A stretch of DNA of 64,000 nt from Gemmatimonadota bacterium. GTDB lineage: Bacteria; Gemmatimonadota; Gemmatimonadetes; Longimicrobiales; Gaopeijiaceae. The notes beneath the pieces were generated by a model. It had not been told where the DNA came from and did not search any database. It saw nothing but the letters and a program-made list of their open reading frames with translations. A program made the translations under genes and the position numbers. The stretch is taken from positions 62,001 through 126,000 of the forward strand of contig JAJDVT010000063.1 in the NCBI GenBank assembly GCA_022826005.1. The letters run 5' to 3'. This document shows positions 38,810 through 47,855 of the stretch, one piece after another (position 1 is the stretch's first letter; the number at the start of each line of letters is the position of its first letter).

Positions 38810-39644
38810 ATGTTGAAGGCGCGGGGGCCCCCGGAACGTGTGTTGGCAGGAGAAATGTGGCGACTCTCCGGCCCGCGCGCAGGGCCGGGGAGTCCCGGCG
38901 GTGGTTTTCGGTGGCGACTACCGGGCCTGCCGCCTGATCACCGCCCGGTATTCCGTCGTGCGCGCCCTCCGGGACGCTCAACTCCACCGTCAGATACCCG
39001 GGATCCGGCTCCAGGGAGACGGGACGCACGAGATCATCGGCGTCTGCGCAGCCCCAGAGCAGCGCGGCGACGAAGAGGAGCACGCACGCGTACCAGAGCG
39101 ACATTCCGCGCCAGGACGCACGCCGGAGGGAGGGCCTGCCGAACGCGCCCGCGCCGCGCCGGGTCACGGAACCGGTCGACCCTGAGATGGCGTGCATTTC
39201 GCGGACGCGGCGGCGCGCAAATGCACCCCCGGACAGCAACCCGGCAACGCCGAATGGCGGGGCGGGTGCGCCGGGCGCCTTCGTGCCGCAGTCCACTTCA
39301 CCGCGGCGGCAACGTTCGACCCACGAGAGAAGATCGCCCAGGTCGTAGCCTCCGTTCCGGTTGCCCAGTTGATCCAGAGCGTCGAGCTGGACAGGGCTCA
39401 GGTTCCCATCCCCCAACAGGGCGGCCGCAGCGTCCTCCGGGGTGACGCCGTCGAGATGCAGCTGAACGGCTGGGGTGGTGCGCGGGTCGATCGGCGCTGA
39501 AGGGCGCGCCTCCTGCGTGTCGACAGGCTTGCCGGCCGGATACGCCGCCAGCACGGGTGCCGGTGTTGCGCCGAGTAGTGTGAGTATCGCCGGAAGGGTC
39601 GCTCGGGTTCGGCGCCGGTTGGTTCTCGGGGTCTCGCGTTTCAT
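38778..39644 (-). CDS. Dockerin-like secreted/membrane protein, probably truncated and run into the nitrilase frame
   Basis: The ATG at 39644 has a GGAGG ribosome-binding site 8 nt upstream and a signal peptide (LPAILTLLGATPAPVLA). Residues about 75-110 hold a dockerin/EF-hand-like segment, LGDGNLSPVQLDALDQLGN and YDLGDLLSWVERC. A basic linker, a second hydrophobic helix (LWYACVLLFVAALLWGC) and a PGYLTVELSVPEGAHDG segment follow. Similar Gemmatimonadota-type proteins continue from there into a longer beta domain (from general knowledge), which is missing here. No stop codon occurs before element E6 and the nitrilase start, so either the 3' part was lost when the element and nitrilase arrived, or a 568-aa fusion is made. 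Confidence 0.5.
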
Positions 39645-39890
39645 CGTGGCTGCCTCCTCCCGTCCCCCTCGGGGGTTCGCCATCGCGGACAATCAGTAAC
39701 CGTCTGGGCGCCGCGGCACGGAGGAACGGTTTTGGAGTCTTAACCGTCCACTTTGCGAGCTTGTTCCGGGGTTCCGGGGTTCCATCGGCAAACGGTCGGC
39801 ACAGGCACGGCGTCGGTTACTATCGCGTAGTCAAGCCCCGGATTGGGGTGGATTCAGCCAGGAGAAACCCGCGGTTCGGAGAAAGAAGCG
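39645..39890. other. Intergenic region with a small hairpin and a short tandem repeat
   Basis: 246 bp without a gene. ACGGTT (39726-39731) and AACCGT (39742-39747) can form a 6-bp hairpin, a weak terminator candidate for the macro-domain gene. Just after it GTTCCGGG is repeated about three times (near 39762-39783). I see nothing else. Confidence 0.4.
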
Positions 39891-40421
39891 TCAGCCGGGC
39901 CGGCCCGCGTTCTCCAATGCTCCCCGGTGCAGTTCAGCGGACTCGTCGGAGAAGCAACAGAAGATGACTCTGGTGATGGACTGGGTCTCCCGGAGGAAGG
40001 AAACCACGGTCCCCACCGCAATCGACGCCGCGCGGTCGGCGGGAAAGCCGTAGACTCCCGTCGAGATCGCCGGGAAAGCGATCGTGAGGAGTCCGTTCTG
40101 CAGGGCGACCTCGAGGCTGCTCCGATAGCAACGGGCCAGCAGCTCGTCCTCGCCCTCGTTCCCGCCCCGCCAGACCGGGCCGACCGTATGAATCACATGA
40201 GCCGCCGGCAGGTGGTAGCCCGCGGTGATCTTCGCGTCGCCCGTCCGGCATCCACCCAGCGTCCGGCACTCGACCAGGAGTTCCGGACCCGCCGCACGGT
40301 GGATCGCGCCATCCACCCCACCGCCGCCCAGCAGGGACTCGTTCGCGGCATTGACGATCGCGTCCGCTTCGAGCGTGGTGATGTCGCCCCGGATGATCTC
40401 GATTCTGCTCAGTGTCTCCAC
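39891..40421 (-). CDS. Macro-domain protein (O-acetyl-ADP-ribose deacetylase type)
   Basis: 176 aa, one macro domain over its full length. ADP-ribose-binding motifs: [33 protein letters not shown], and the phosphate loop [10 protein letters not shown]. The Asn in NAAN and Asp in GGVDGAI are the residues used by YmdB-type hydrolases. GTG start with AAGGA 7 nt upstream. Divergent from the MscS gene. Likely removes or reads ADP-ribose modifications in the cytoplasm. Confidence 0.93.
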   Translation of the reverse strand: METLSRIEIIRGDITTLEADAIVNAANESLLGGGGVDGAIHRAAGPELLVECRTLGGCRTGDAKITAGYHLPAAHVIHTVGPVWRGGNEGEDELLARCYRSSLEVALQNGLLTIAFPAISTGVYGFPADRAASIAVGTVVSFLRETQSITRVIFCCFSDESAELHRGALENAGRPG

Positions 40422-40509
40422 GGCCTTGTCCTTCGTTTCCGCTGGTTTGCGGGCTGGGAACAGATGTATACTCTATTCCCTTGCCAGCGACCGACAACTG
40501 CCGGAATCG
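40422..40509. promoter_or_regulatory. Divergent promoter region of the macro-domain and MscS genes
   Basis: For the minus strand a plausible promoter is -35 TTGTCG (40492-40497) and -10 TAGAGT (40470-40475) with a 16-bp spacer. For the plus strand TATACT at 40467-40472 is a good -10 without a clear -35. Sequence match only. Confidence 0.35.
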
Positions 40510-41826
40510 ATGAACATGGCGCCACGAGACCACTCCCGCGCGACCGGACGAGGCCCCGCCCCACCCCGCCGCCGCTCTCCGCGCCGACCCTCCTCGCTGG
40601 CGCGCACGGCCCCCGCGCTGCCCGTCCTCCTCCTCACGCTGGCGGCCTGCACCGAGGCGCCGCTGCCCGAGGTCGAGGTCGACCCGGTCCAGGCAGCCCC
40701 CGCCGCAGCCGTCCCGGCTCCCATCGACACGGCCTCGCCGGCATCCCCCGCCCCCACCACCCCACCCGACCCCGGCGCGCTCACCCAGGCCTCGCTGCAA
40801 CAGCCCCCCTCCCCCACCACCCTCGACTCCCTCACGGCACGGCTCGCCGAAATCTCCGCGGCTCAGCAGCTCATCCTCTCGCGCCTCGACTCGCTGCAGG
40901 GCGGCGCGGTGCCGGGGACCGCCCTCCAGCAGCCCGCCGCCTCACCGCAGGAGCCCCCCGACTCCGCCGCCGGACTCGAGCTCCCCGACCTCGAGGAGGC
41001 GACCGAAGACGTGCAGAGCATCGGGCTCGGCATCGCACTGTCGCTCCTCGTCATCCTGGTCTTCCATTTCCTGATCCGGGCTCTGATCTGGGTGCTGGAA
41101 ACGCTCGCCGAACGGAGCACCGCGCGGCGCCTCTCGTTCAAGTGGCTAATTCCAATTACCCGAATGGTCTTCGGGGCGATCGCGGTCTTCCTGATCGTCA
41201 ACAACATCTTCCAGGTCGACGCCCAGGGGCTCATCGCCGCGGGCGCCGCGCTGGGCGTGGGGATCGCGGTCGCTGCGCAGGACGTGCTCAAGAACGTGCT
41301 GGGCGGCCTCACCGTCGTCTTCGACCAGCCCTTCCAGGTCGGCGACAAGATCTCGGTTGGGGGCACCTACGGCGAAGTGGTGTCGATCGGCCTGCGCTCC
41401 ACGCGGATCGTGACCGACGACGACGACATGGTGTCCATCCCGAACGCCAAGCTGGTCGAGGAGCAGGTCGCCAACTCGAACGCGGGCCAGCTCAACTGCC
41501 AGGTGGCGACGAACCTGTACCTGCCCGGCCGGGTCGACGAGCGCCTGGCGAAGAAGATCGCCTTCGAGGCCGCGGTGACCTCCAGGTACGTCTTTCTGAA
41601 CAAACCGATCGTGGTGCTGGTGCAGGACGACTTCCGCACCACCTTCGTGACGCGGATCAAGGTCCGCGCCTACGTGCTGGACCCGCGCTTCGAGTTCGTC
41701 TTCCAGAGCGACGTTACGGAGCGCGCGCGGGACGGGTTCCGCAAGGCCGGTCTGATGCCGGAGCGGGACTGGTACCCGATGGTCGAGGGGGACGGGATGG
41801 AAACGGTGGAGGCGGGGGCCGGATGA
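40510..41826 (+). CDS. MscS-family mechanosensitive channel with lipoprotein-like N-terminus
   Basis: 438 aa. The N-terminus is very basic, then LPVLLLTLAACTEAP, a lipobox-like signal, followed by about 100 residues rich in Pro/Ala and a short helix (periplasmic linker). Two or three transmembrane helices follow (IALSLLVILVFHFLIRALIW, MVFGAIAVFLIVNNIF) and the pore helix GLIAAGAALGVGIAVAAQDVL. The MscS beta domain has FDQPFQVGDKISVGG and VSIPNAKLVEEQVANSN. The stop overlaps the next gene's start as ATGA, so the channel and the ATPase are translated together. Confidence 0.92.
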   Translation: MNMAPRDHSRATGRGPAPPRRRSPRRPSSLARTAPALPVLLLTLAACTEAPLPEVEVDPVQAAPAAAVPAPIDTASPASPAPTTPPDPGALTQASLQQPPSPTTLDSLTARLAEISAAQQLILSRLDSLQGGAVPGTALQQPAASPQEPPDSAAGLELPDLEEATEDVQSIGLGIALSLLVILVFHFLIRALIWVLETLAERSTARRLSFKWLIPITRMVFGAIAVFLIVNNIFQVDAQGLIAAGAALGVGIAVAAQDVLKNVLGGLTVVFDQPFQVGDKISVGGTYGEVVSIGLRSTRIVTDDDDMVSIPNAKLVEEQVANSNAGQLNCQVATNLYLPGRVDERLAKKIAFEAAVTSRYVFLNKPIVVLVQDDFRTTFVTRIKVRAYVLDPRFEFVFQSDVTERARDGFRKAGLMPERDWYPMVEGDGMETVEAGAG

Positions 41827-44800
41827 GCGGGGGGATCGGTGGAGGCGGGGGACGGGCGAGCGGCGGGGTGCCCCCTGCCCGCGGGGATGCGGGAGCATCG
41901 CTGTCGACCGACCAGGAGATCGCGGCGCTGATCTCGGCGACGGTTCACGAGCCGTTCCGGGAGTTGTGGCGGGGGTATGAGAGGGAAGCGTGGGCGCCGG
42001 TGCTCGCGGTGCTGGACGAGGTGGTAGCGGCTCATGAGAGGGCGATGGGGGGGTTGGGGGGTGTGGAGGGGACCGGGGGCGCGGAGGGAGCCGGGTCCGC
42101 GACAGGTGCCCAGGCGTCGGAGCGAACGGGGGCCGTGGAGAGCGCTGGGACACCTGGGGACGTCGAGACGTCCGAGGGCGCCGAGGGCCGTGTGGCGGGT
42201 GAAGACGCCGGCGCCGGCGCCCGCTACCGCCGGCGTGTGGTCGACGACGTGCTCGGCCCGCTGCGGTCCGCCGTGCGCGACGCCAGGCACGCCGTGACGC
42301 TGGAGGCGGCGCTGGCCGAGACTGCGCGGCAGGTCGCAGGCGGTGTGGATGCCCTGCCAGCGATGGCCACCGTGCCTCTCTCTCCATCGGCGCTGGAGCC
42401 GCAGCCCGGAATAGGGCTCTGGCCGGCAGTGAAGCGCGGGGTAGCCCGCTCCCTCCGCACCCTCCTGTGGCGGCGCGAGGTGCACGATGTCGCCGTGGCG
42501 GAGGTGGCGCGCGGGCATCTCGGCCGGGTGGTGCTGCCGGGCCAGCTGCGCGCCTTCCGGGACAGCCAGCGCAGCCGGGCGGCGTGGCTGGGGGGACTCG
42601 AGCGCGCCTGGGCCGAATGGGTGCCGGAGGTGCTGGGGGCGGCTGACCTCGACGCGGCCAAACGGCTCGACCGGGAGCTGCGGGTGCTGGCCGCGGGCGG
42701 TTCCTCCCCGTGGGGACGGGGTGTCGGGATGAACGCCGAGCGGAGCGAGGGGATTCTACTTGCGACGGTCGCGGTGGCCAGCACCTTCGCCGAGATCGAC
42801 GCCGATGGAGACACCGCTCCCCGGCGCGATGAGGAGGCCGCAGCCGAGTGGGACCGGTGGGCGGACGAGAGCGCGGCCCGGCTCGACCTCTGCGCGATCC
42901 TGCTGGACGCGTGCGATGCGGTGGACGGGACCCGCCGGGAGATGATCGCGAGCTGGACGGGGGCGGTGGGGGAGATCGACGCCGCGCTGAGCGAGGTGGG
43001 CGCGCGCCTGGATCGGGGCCGGGTGAGGGCGGAGCGCCTTGCCGGCAAGGTCGCCGGTCTCGCTGAGGCGCTCCAGCGCGAGGAGGAGAGAACGGTCGAC
43101 GACATCAGCCGGATCGAGGGCACCCTGCCCGACCCGGGACGGCTGCTCGACACGCTGACCGGCGCAGTCGACGAAGCGCTCGCCCGCTTCGAGGAGACCG
43201 GCGCGCACCTGCCGGAGTCGCTGGTCGTGCACCGTGTTCCGCGTGCGGACGCCGGGATGCGCCGGCCAGGCGGTCCGGGACACGAGGTCGAGTTGCGCGA
43301 GGCGGCACTGCAGGCCTTCGACGCGCTCCGTGACCAGCGGATCCGGCGCGCCCCGACGGCCGTCTCGGAGGCGATGGGACGCGTTCACACCGTGGTCGCG
43401 GAGCTGCGCGAAGTGTCCGCGTACGGATACGAGGCCGCGATCGCCGAGCTCTCCGAGGCCGCCGATCCGGCTGAGGTCGAACCCACCGTGATGGTCGTGA
43501 ACGGCCTCTCCCGCGCGGCCCGCAAGGTGGAGGACGCGCGGGGAATCCTCCGTGACGCCCTCGCCGCGGCCGAGGCGAGGGCCAACCTCGAAGTCGCCGA
43601 AGGCACCGAGCACCTCGTCCAGCGCGCCACCGCGGACCGCCTGACCGCACGCTACCTGGACGCCCGCTCCCACGTCGTCGCCGAAGCCGCCCGCGACCAG
43701 AAGAAGTGGCGTCGCCGGCTCGCCCGCGTGGCGGGCCGCGCAACGGCGGCCTGGCGCATCCTTCGCACCCGTCTGTGGCCGGTGAAGCGCGCCCTGGGAA
43801 TCGGCGCGGACCTCCGCAGCCAGGCGGAGCTCAGGGATCGCTCGCTCGCGTTCGCCGAAGAGGTCCCCGCGCGGCTCCCCGTCGTCTACCGCCGGCTCTT
43901 CGCCTTCGAACCCCTCTCCGACCCCCGGCTGCTCGCCGGAAGAGAGGACGCGGTGGACGCGGTCGAGTCCTCCTGGGCCAGGTGGCAGAGCGAGCGTACC
44001 CGGTCCCTGATGGTCGTCGCCCCACCCGGGTCGGGCATCACCAGCTTCCTGAACATCGTCGCTGACCGGCTGCGGGCCGAAGCACCACGAGTGCAGTCCA
44101 GACCGCCACCGGTGGTGCGCCAGACACTGCGGGAGCGCATGCGCACGGAGGCCGACCTCGCAAACCGGCTCGGAGGCTGGCTGGGAATGGGAGACACACA
44201 GGGATTGGGTGTCACACCGGAAACGGGTGACCCGCCGGACCCGGGTGACGCGCCGAACCTGTGCGACGTGGCGGACCCGGGTGACGCAGCGGACCTGGGC
44301 AACGCGCCGGACCTGGAAGCGTTGGCGTCGCGAATCCTGCGGGCCCCGCCGGACTCCCTGCCGCGCGTGGTAATCCTCGAAGGGGCCGAGCACCTGCACC
44401 TGCGCGTGCCCGACGGTGCCCGTCTCCTGGAACGAATGCTCGCCTTCGCCTCCCGAACCCAGCCGCGCATCTTCTGGGTGCTTTCGATGACTTCATCCTC
44501 GTGGCAGTTGGCGAAAAAGCGCTCCCCGGCAAGCTTCGGAGACCTCGAGTCCATCGAACTGGACAGCCTGACGGCCACGGAGCTGAAACAGGCCGTCCTG
44601 GCCCGGCACCGGCTCAGCGGACTGCCGCTTCAATACGTCGAGCCGCGCACCGGCCGACACATCCTCCTCGGCCGGGCCAGGGGCACCGGGTCCAGGAAGC
44701 ACCAGCAACAGATCGAAGCGGACTACTTCCAGAAGCTGCACCGCACGTCATTGGGCTCGATCCGGCTGGCGCTCTTCCATTGGCTGCGCTCGGCCGATTT

Positions 44801-45140
44801 CCGCACCGTGGAGGGAAGTCTGCTGGTGCAGCCGCTGGAGCCGTTGCAACCGTTCGCGGGGGCCCTCGACATCGACCAGAGCTTCGCGCTCAAGGCGCTC
44901 CTCGACCACGGCACGCTGACGGTGCGCGAGTACTGCGAGATCGTGCGCGTTCCCCTGCCCCAGGGTCGCCACCTCTTCCACGCGCTCTGCGATCTGCGGG
45001 TTGTGGAGCCCGCGCCGGGGGCGGCAGACCCGATCGAGGCGTCACCGGACTCGGACGCGCAGGAGACGCTCTACCGCGTGCGGCCGCTTGTGGCAGGAGC
45101 CGTGGTCACGCACCTGAAGTCGCTGAACATCCTGCACTAA
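41823..45140 (+). CDS. Large coiled-coil P-loop ATPase coupled to MscS
   Basis: 1105 aa, start set by the ATGA overlap with mscS. The first 130 residues are Gly/Ala-rich and variable. About 130-680 are long charged helices, probably coiled coil. An AAA/STAND-like NTPase follows: FAFEPLSDPRLLAGREDAV, Walker A APPGSGITS (about residue 730), Walker B-like VVILEGAEHL (about 848) and sensor-like FWVLSMTSSSW. A short GD-PD-GD repeat (about 795-835) separates Walker A from B. The C-terminal 90 residues look like a winged helix (LLDHGTLTVREYCEIVRVPL). No signal peptide, so cytoplasmic or peripheral. The pairing suggests it senses or signals channel or envelope state; this is inference. Confidence 0.75.
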   Translation: MSGGIGGGGGRASGGVPPARGDAGASLSTDQEIAALISATVHEPFRELWRGYEREAWAPVLAVLDEVVAAHERAMGGLGGVEGTGGAEGAGSATGAQASERTGAVESAGTPGDVETSEGAEGRVAGEDAGAGARYRRRVVDDVLGPLRSAVRDARHAVTLEAALAETARQVAGGVDALPAMATVPLSPSALEPQPGIGLWPAVKRGVARSLRTLLWRREVHDVAVAEVARGHLGRVVLPGQLRAFRDSQRSRAAWLGGLERAWAEWVPEVLGAADLDAAKRLDRELRVLAAGGSSPWGRGVGMNAERSEGILLATVAVASTFAEIDADGDTAPRRDEEAAAEWDRWADESAARLDLCAILLDACDAVDGTRREMIASWTGAVGEIDAALSEVGARLDRGRVRAERLAGKVAGLAEALQREEERTVDDISRIEGTLPDPGRLLDTLTGAVDEALARFEETGAHLPESLVVHRVPRADAGMRRPGGPGHEVELREAALQAFDALRDQRIRRAPTAVSEAMGRVHTVVAELREVSAYGYEAAIAELSEAADPAEVEPTVMVVNGLSRAARKVEDARGILRDALAAAEARANLEVAEGTEHLVQRATADRLTARYLDARSHVVAEAARDQKKWRRRLARVAGRATAAWRILRTRLWPVKRALGIGADLRSQAELRDRSLAFAEEVPARLPVVYRRLFAFEPLSDPRLLAGREDAVDAVESSWARWQSERTRSLMVVAPPGSGITSFLNIVADRLRAEAPRVQSRPPPVVRQTLRERMRTEADLANRLGGWLGMGDTQGLGVTPETGDPPDPGDAPNLCDVADPGDAADLGNAPDLEALASRILRAPPDSLPRVVILEGAEHLHLRVPDGARLLERMLAFASRTQPRIFWVLSMTSSSWQLAKKRSPASFGDLESIELDSLTATELKQAVLARHRLSGLPLQYVEPRTGRHILLGRARGTGSRKHQQQIEADYFQKLHRTSLGSIRLALFHWLRSADFRTVEGSLLVQPLEPLQPFAGALDIDQSFALKALLDHGTLTVREYCEIVRVPLPQGRHLFHALCDLRVVEPAPGAADPIEASPDSDAQETLYRVRPLVAGAVVTHLKSLNILH

Positions 45141-45148
45141 CACTAACT

Positions 45149-45185
45149 GTAAAGCCTACTTTACATAATGTAATGTCCGCTTTAC
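45149..45185 (-). repeat. 37-bp double-dyad element, copy E7
   Basis: Minus strand: GTAAAGCGGACATTAC, ATTAT, GTAAAGTAGGCTTTAC; both dyads intact and the ends form a 7-bp inverted repeat (GTAAAGC/GCTTTAC). It lies 8 bp past the stop of the plus-strand ATPase gene and not upstream of any minus-strand gene. Confidence 0.85.
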
Positions 45186-45204
45186 TCTCGCCGCCCGATC
45201 CGCG
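45175..45204 (-). repeat. 30-bp exact copy of the 3' end of the AAA ATPase gene at 47882-47911
   Basis: Identical to the segment spanning part of element E8 and the last codons (ARIGRRE, stop) of the ATPase gene 2.7 kb away. The stop codon TAA is inside the element in both. No further homology to that gene is visible upstream, so it looks like a remnant of a gene 3' end left next to an element. Confidence 0.75.
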
Positions 45205-45252
45205 CGTGGTACAGCCCGGGCCCGACATCTTGCATGTCGAAGCCCGCGAGTC

Positions 45253-46479
45253 CTATTCGGACTTCCTGATCTCGTAGACCCGGATCTCCTGAACGCGGGT
45301 TTCCTCATTCCGCGTCCTGACCACCACCGCACCATCGCCGAACGCCAGCACGGTGGCAGGTCCCGGAACGTCCAGACGGGCCAACAGCTCGCCCGCCGGG
45401 CCGAAGACCAGCCACTGGGGGCCCCGCAACACACGCCCTTCCCGCACGGTCCACCTCTGCACATAGACGAAGCCGTCGGTCCCGATCCTGAGGCTCGCAG
45501 CCGACGGGAAGCGCGCTGCGCCGTCCCAGAAATCGGAATCTTCCTGGGGGATGGAACGGTCACCCGCCTCCCACTCGACCTCAAGCAGGATGTCCCCGGA
45601 GCGATGGACAGCGAGAAGCACGGGCTTCTCCGTGGGGACGATCCAGATTGTGTCACCGGCTACGGCGGATGTGAAGCGGGGTCGATGGGCCCAGGATGCC
45701 GACCTGCGGGCGTTGGCGGGATCCTTGGGAACAGCCGTCTTGAAGAGCACTTCCTCCGCACGCAGGTCCGCAGGATCATGCCCGACCTCTACCGGCCAGG
45801 CAGCTACAGTCGACGAGACGATCGTCGCATAAGTCGAACCCGATTCCATCATGACGACCAGCGATCCATCCGGAAACACCCCGAGCATTTTTCCGAAGCT
45901 GGCCACGGAGGACGTGGGCCGGGTGAATCCGTTTTGCCGACCGGCTTGCCACATGTCCGTCCTTCCCCGATGGATCAGCGGCGGCCGGTTGTTGTCCCTC
46001 AGAATGATCTCGCCGTGGTGAGCAGCCATGGTGGCGTGGCCCCAGCTCGGTGAAAGGCCATCCTCCAACCGCGGCGCTGGAATCCGGACTTCTTCGTCAC
46101 CGGCGGGGTCGAAGATGTGTAGCAGGATCGAGTCCGGCGCCCCCATGGCGTAGAGGAGAACGACCCGTTGATCCGGCAGTACAATTGCCTCGTTGACATA
46201 TCGCTGTCGTCTTTCCGCAACCTGGCTGCCGCCCGGGCCTGTCCCCCACCTCTCCACCGAGTCCGGCACCAACACGAATGCGGGCTCGTCGGCGATCACC
46301 CACCGCCCCGCGGCAGTCATTTCATCCCTGGACCATTGCCGAACCTCCCGCGCTTCGAACGGCTCGCCCCAGCCCAGCGGCGTCCCTCCACCTCGTGAGC
46401 CACCCCCCTCACAGGCAATGCCAACGAGCAGCGACCCCCAGCCAATCACCGCAATCGTTCGAACCGCCAGAATCCTCAT
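45253..46479 (-). CDS. Secreted 6-bladed beta-propeller-like protein (probable lipoprotein)
   Basis: 408 aa. The internal ATG at 46479 has GGAGAGGG just upstream and gives a signal peptide (ILAVRTIAVIGWGSLLVGIAC) with a lipobox-like end. The mature part has repeated short beta patterns (FGKMLGVFPDGSLVVMMES, SLRIGTDGFVYVQRW, VLAFGDGAVVVRT) like blades of an NHL/6-bladed propeller. Second gene of a pair; 35 bp separate it from the propeller gene upstream. No enzymatic residues recognised. Confidence 0.65.
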   Translation of the reverse strand: MRILAVRTIAVIGWGSLLVGIACEGGGSRGGGTPLGWGEPFEAREVRQWSRDEMTAAGRWVIADEPAFVLVPDSVERWGTGPGGSQVAERRQRYVNEAIVLPDQRVVLLYAMGAPDSILLHIFDPAGDEEVRIPAPRLEDGLSPSWGHATMAAHHGEIILRDNNRPPLIHRGRTDMWQAGRQNGFTRPTSSVASFGKMLGVFPDGSLVVMMESGSTYATIVSSTVAAWPVEVGHDPADLRAEEVLFKTAVPKDPANARRSASWAHRPRFTSAVAGDTIWIVPTEKPVLLAVHRSGDILLEVEWEAGDRSIPQEDSDFWDGAARFPSAASLRIGTDGFVYVQRWTVREGRVLRGPQWLVFGPAGELLARLDVPGPATVLAFGDGAVVVRTRNEETRVQEIRVYEIRKSE

Positions 46480-46514
46480 CCCTCTCCGGCCTCCTGGCGC
46501 CTGCGCGATACCCC

Positions 46515-47735
46515 TCACCGAGCCACCAGCTCCACGCTCACGATCTCCACGAAGGGCAGGCCGCCTTCGCTTTCCCGGTACCGATACCCCCGGAGCGAGC
46601 CGCGGAACAGCCCCTGCGGGATGATGTCGCGTGCTTCCGGCCACATGTAGGGATCGGAGGCGAGGAGCTCACCGGATCTCGTATCGATCACCTCGACGAC
46701 GACCTCCATCGCCGCCTCCATCCGTTCTTCCTGTTCCTGCAGTTCGCGGGGATCCACCTCTGCCACGCGCTCCCATCCTCTCTGCGCTCTCTCGTACTCT
46801 TTCACGTACTGCTCGGTGGGGCGGAAGACGACGACATAAAGAAGGCCACTCCGGGCGACGTGCAGCATCCCCACTTGTGGCGAGATTTCGCTCTGCCCAC
46901 GCCACCGATACCACGACACGTCGCGGTGCAGCGTCCGGAGAAGCGTTCCGTCGGAATCCCACTCCTCCAGAACGTAGGCGTCCGCGCCTTCCTCGCCGGG
47001 CCCCGCCCAGAAGGTGTTGCCACCCGCATGGGAGATTCGCCGCAGGCCGTCCCCGGATGGTCTGTCGCCTACCGTTCCGAAGGTCCGCGCAAGTGAACCA
47101 CTGGAGTCCAACATGCGAAAAAGGTGCTCACTGCCAGTCCCTTGCCTCGGACTGCCCAAAACCCATCCATCATCAAGAACGACCGTGGTCCCGGTCCCCC
47201 CAACCACGTTTTGGGGTGGGAGTTGCCTGATGAATTCCAGCCGCGGCGAAAAAACCGACCAGCCGCCAAAGCCGTGCACGACATGCAGGTTGTCCCGGCC
47301 GTCGATGAACAGGCGGAGCATCCCGCGCGCGCTCAACTCTCCGGGACCTTCGCCCTCTCCTCCGAATGATGAGAGGTACCTTCCCCGAGCGTCCCATACG
47401 CTGATCACGGCATTCCACCCCCGTGCATTCGCCGAGATGAAACGACCATTCGAGTCCACCAGTACGGTTCGGCCCGGGTCCGGCCTGGAACCATCCGCAA
47501 CCGCTTCAAGCCGAATCCCGGTCTCGCGAAATTCGATCCGGCAGGGAGGCTTCGAGTCCTTGATCTCCGTGACGCTGCCTACCGTGTAGCCTCGCGCCGG
47601 ATTCCTCGGGCAGGGCAACGCCTGGGCACTCGAACCATAGCAAGGCTCGACGATCGCGAGGCCCCAACAGAAGACCAGCCCCGCAACCGGCAACCTCACC
47701 AACGACACTCGGTGTGGTGGTCGTCCAAGGTCCAT
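46515..47735 (-). CDS. Secreted 6-bladed beta-propeller protein
   Basis: 406 aa with an N-terminal signal (VRLPVAGLVFCWGLAIVEPC) and GGAG 6 nt before the ATG. The family pattern SSFGGEGEGPGELSARGM and following blades (LFIDGRDNLHVVHGFGGW, VVLDDGWVLGSPRQG) are typical of the 6-bladed propeller proteins common in Gemmatimonadota. A charged helix (EQVKEYERAQ, RELQEQEERMEAAME) near residues 310-350 is unusual. First gene of the pair; element E8 lies 121 bp upstream. Confidence 0.75.
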   Translation of the reverse strand: MDLGRPPHRVSLVRLPVAGLVFCWGLAIVEPCYGSSAQALPCPRNPARGYTVGSVTEIKDSKPPCRIEFRETGIRLEAVADGSRPDPGRTVLVDSNGRFISANARGWNAVISVWDARGRYLSSFGGEGEGPGELSARGMLRLFIDGRDNLHVVHGFGGWSVFSPRLEFIRQLPPQNVVGGTGTTVVLDDGWVLGSPRQGTGSEHLFRMLDSSGSLARTFGTVGDRPSGDGLRRISHAGGNTFWAGPGEEGADAYVLEEWDSDGTLLRTLHRDVSWYRWRGQSEISPQVGMLHVARSGLLYVVVFRPTEQYVKEYERAQRGWERVAEVDPRELQEQEERMEAAMEVVVEVIDTRSGELLASDPYMWPEARDIIPQGLFRGSLRGYRYRESEGGLPFVEIVSVELVAR

Positions 47736-47855
47736 CCGCGCTCCAACCCGTGCGGTGCCTGGGAGGTTTGATTCATGGGGTAAACACCATAGCTGATAAT
47801 GAGGAACGAGTGCAAGATTCGTCGCCGCCCGCCACTATGACTTTAGTAAGTAACT

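Noticed and set aside
39843-41822. Plus-strand frame upstream of the 1105-aa ATPase that would extend it to 1765 aa
   Set aside because: It overlaps the macro-domain gene antisense and MscS in another frame. The ATGA overlap sets the real start at 41823.
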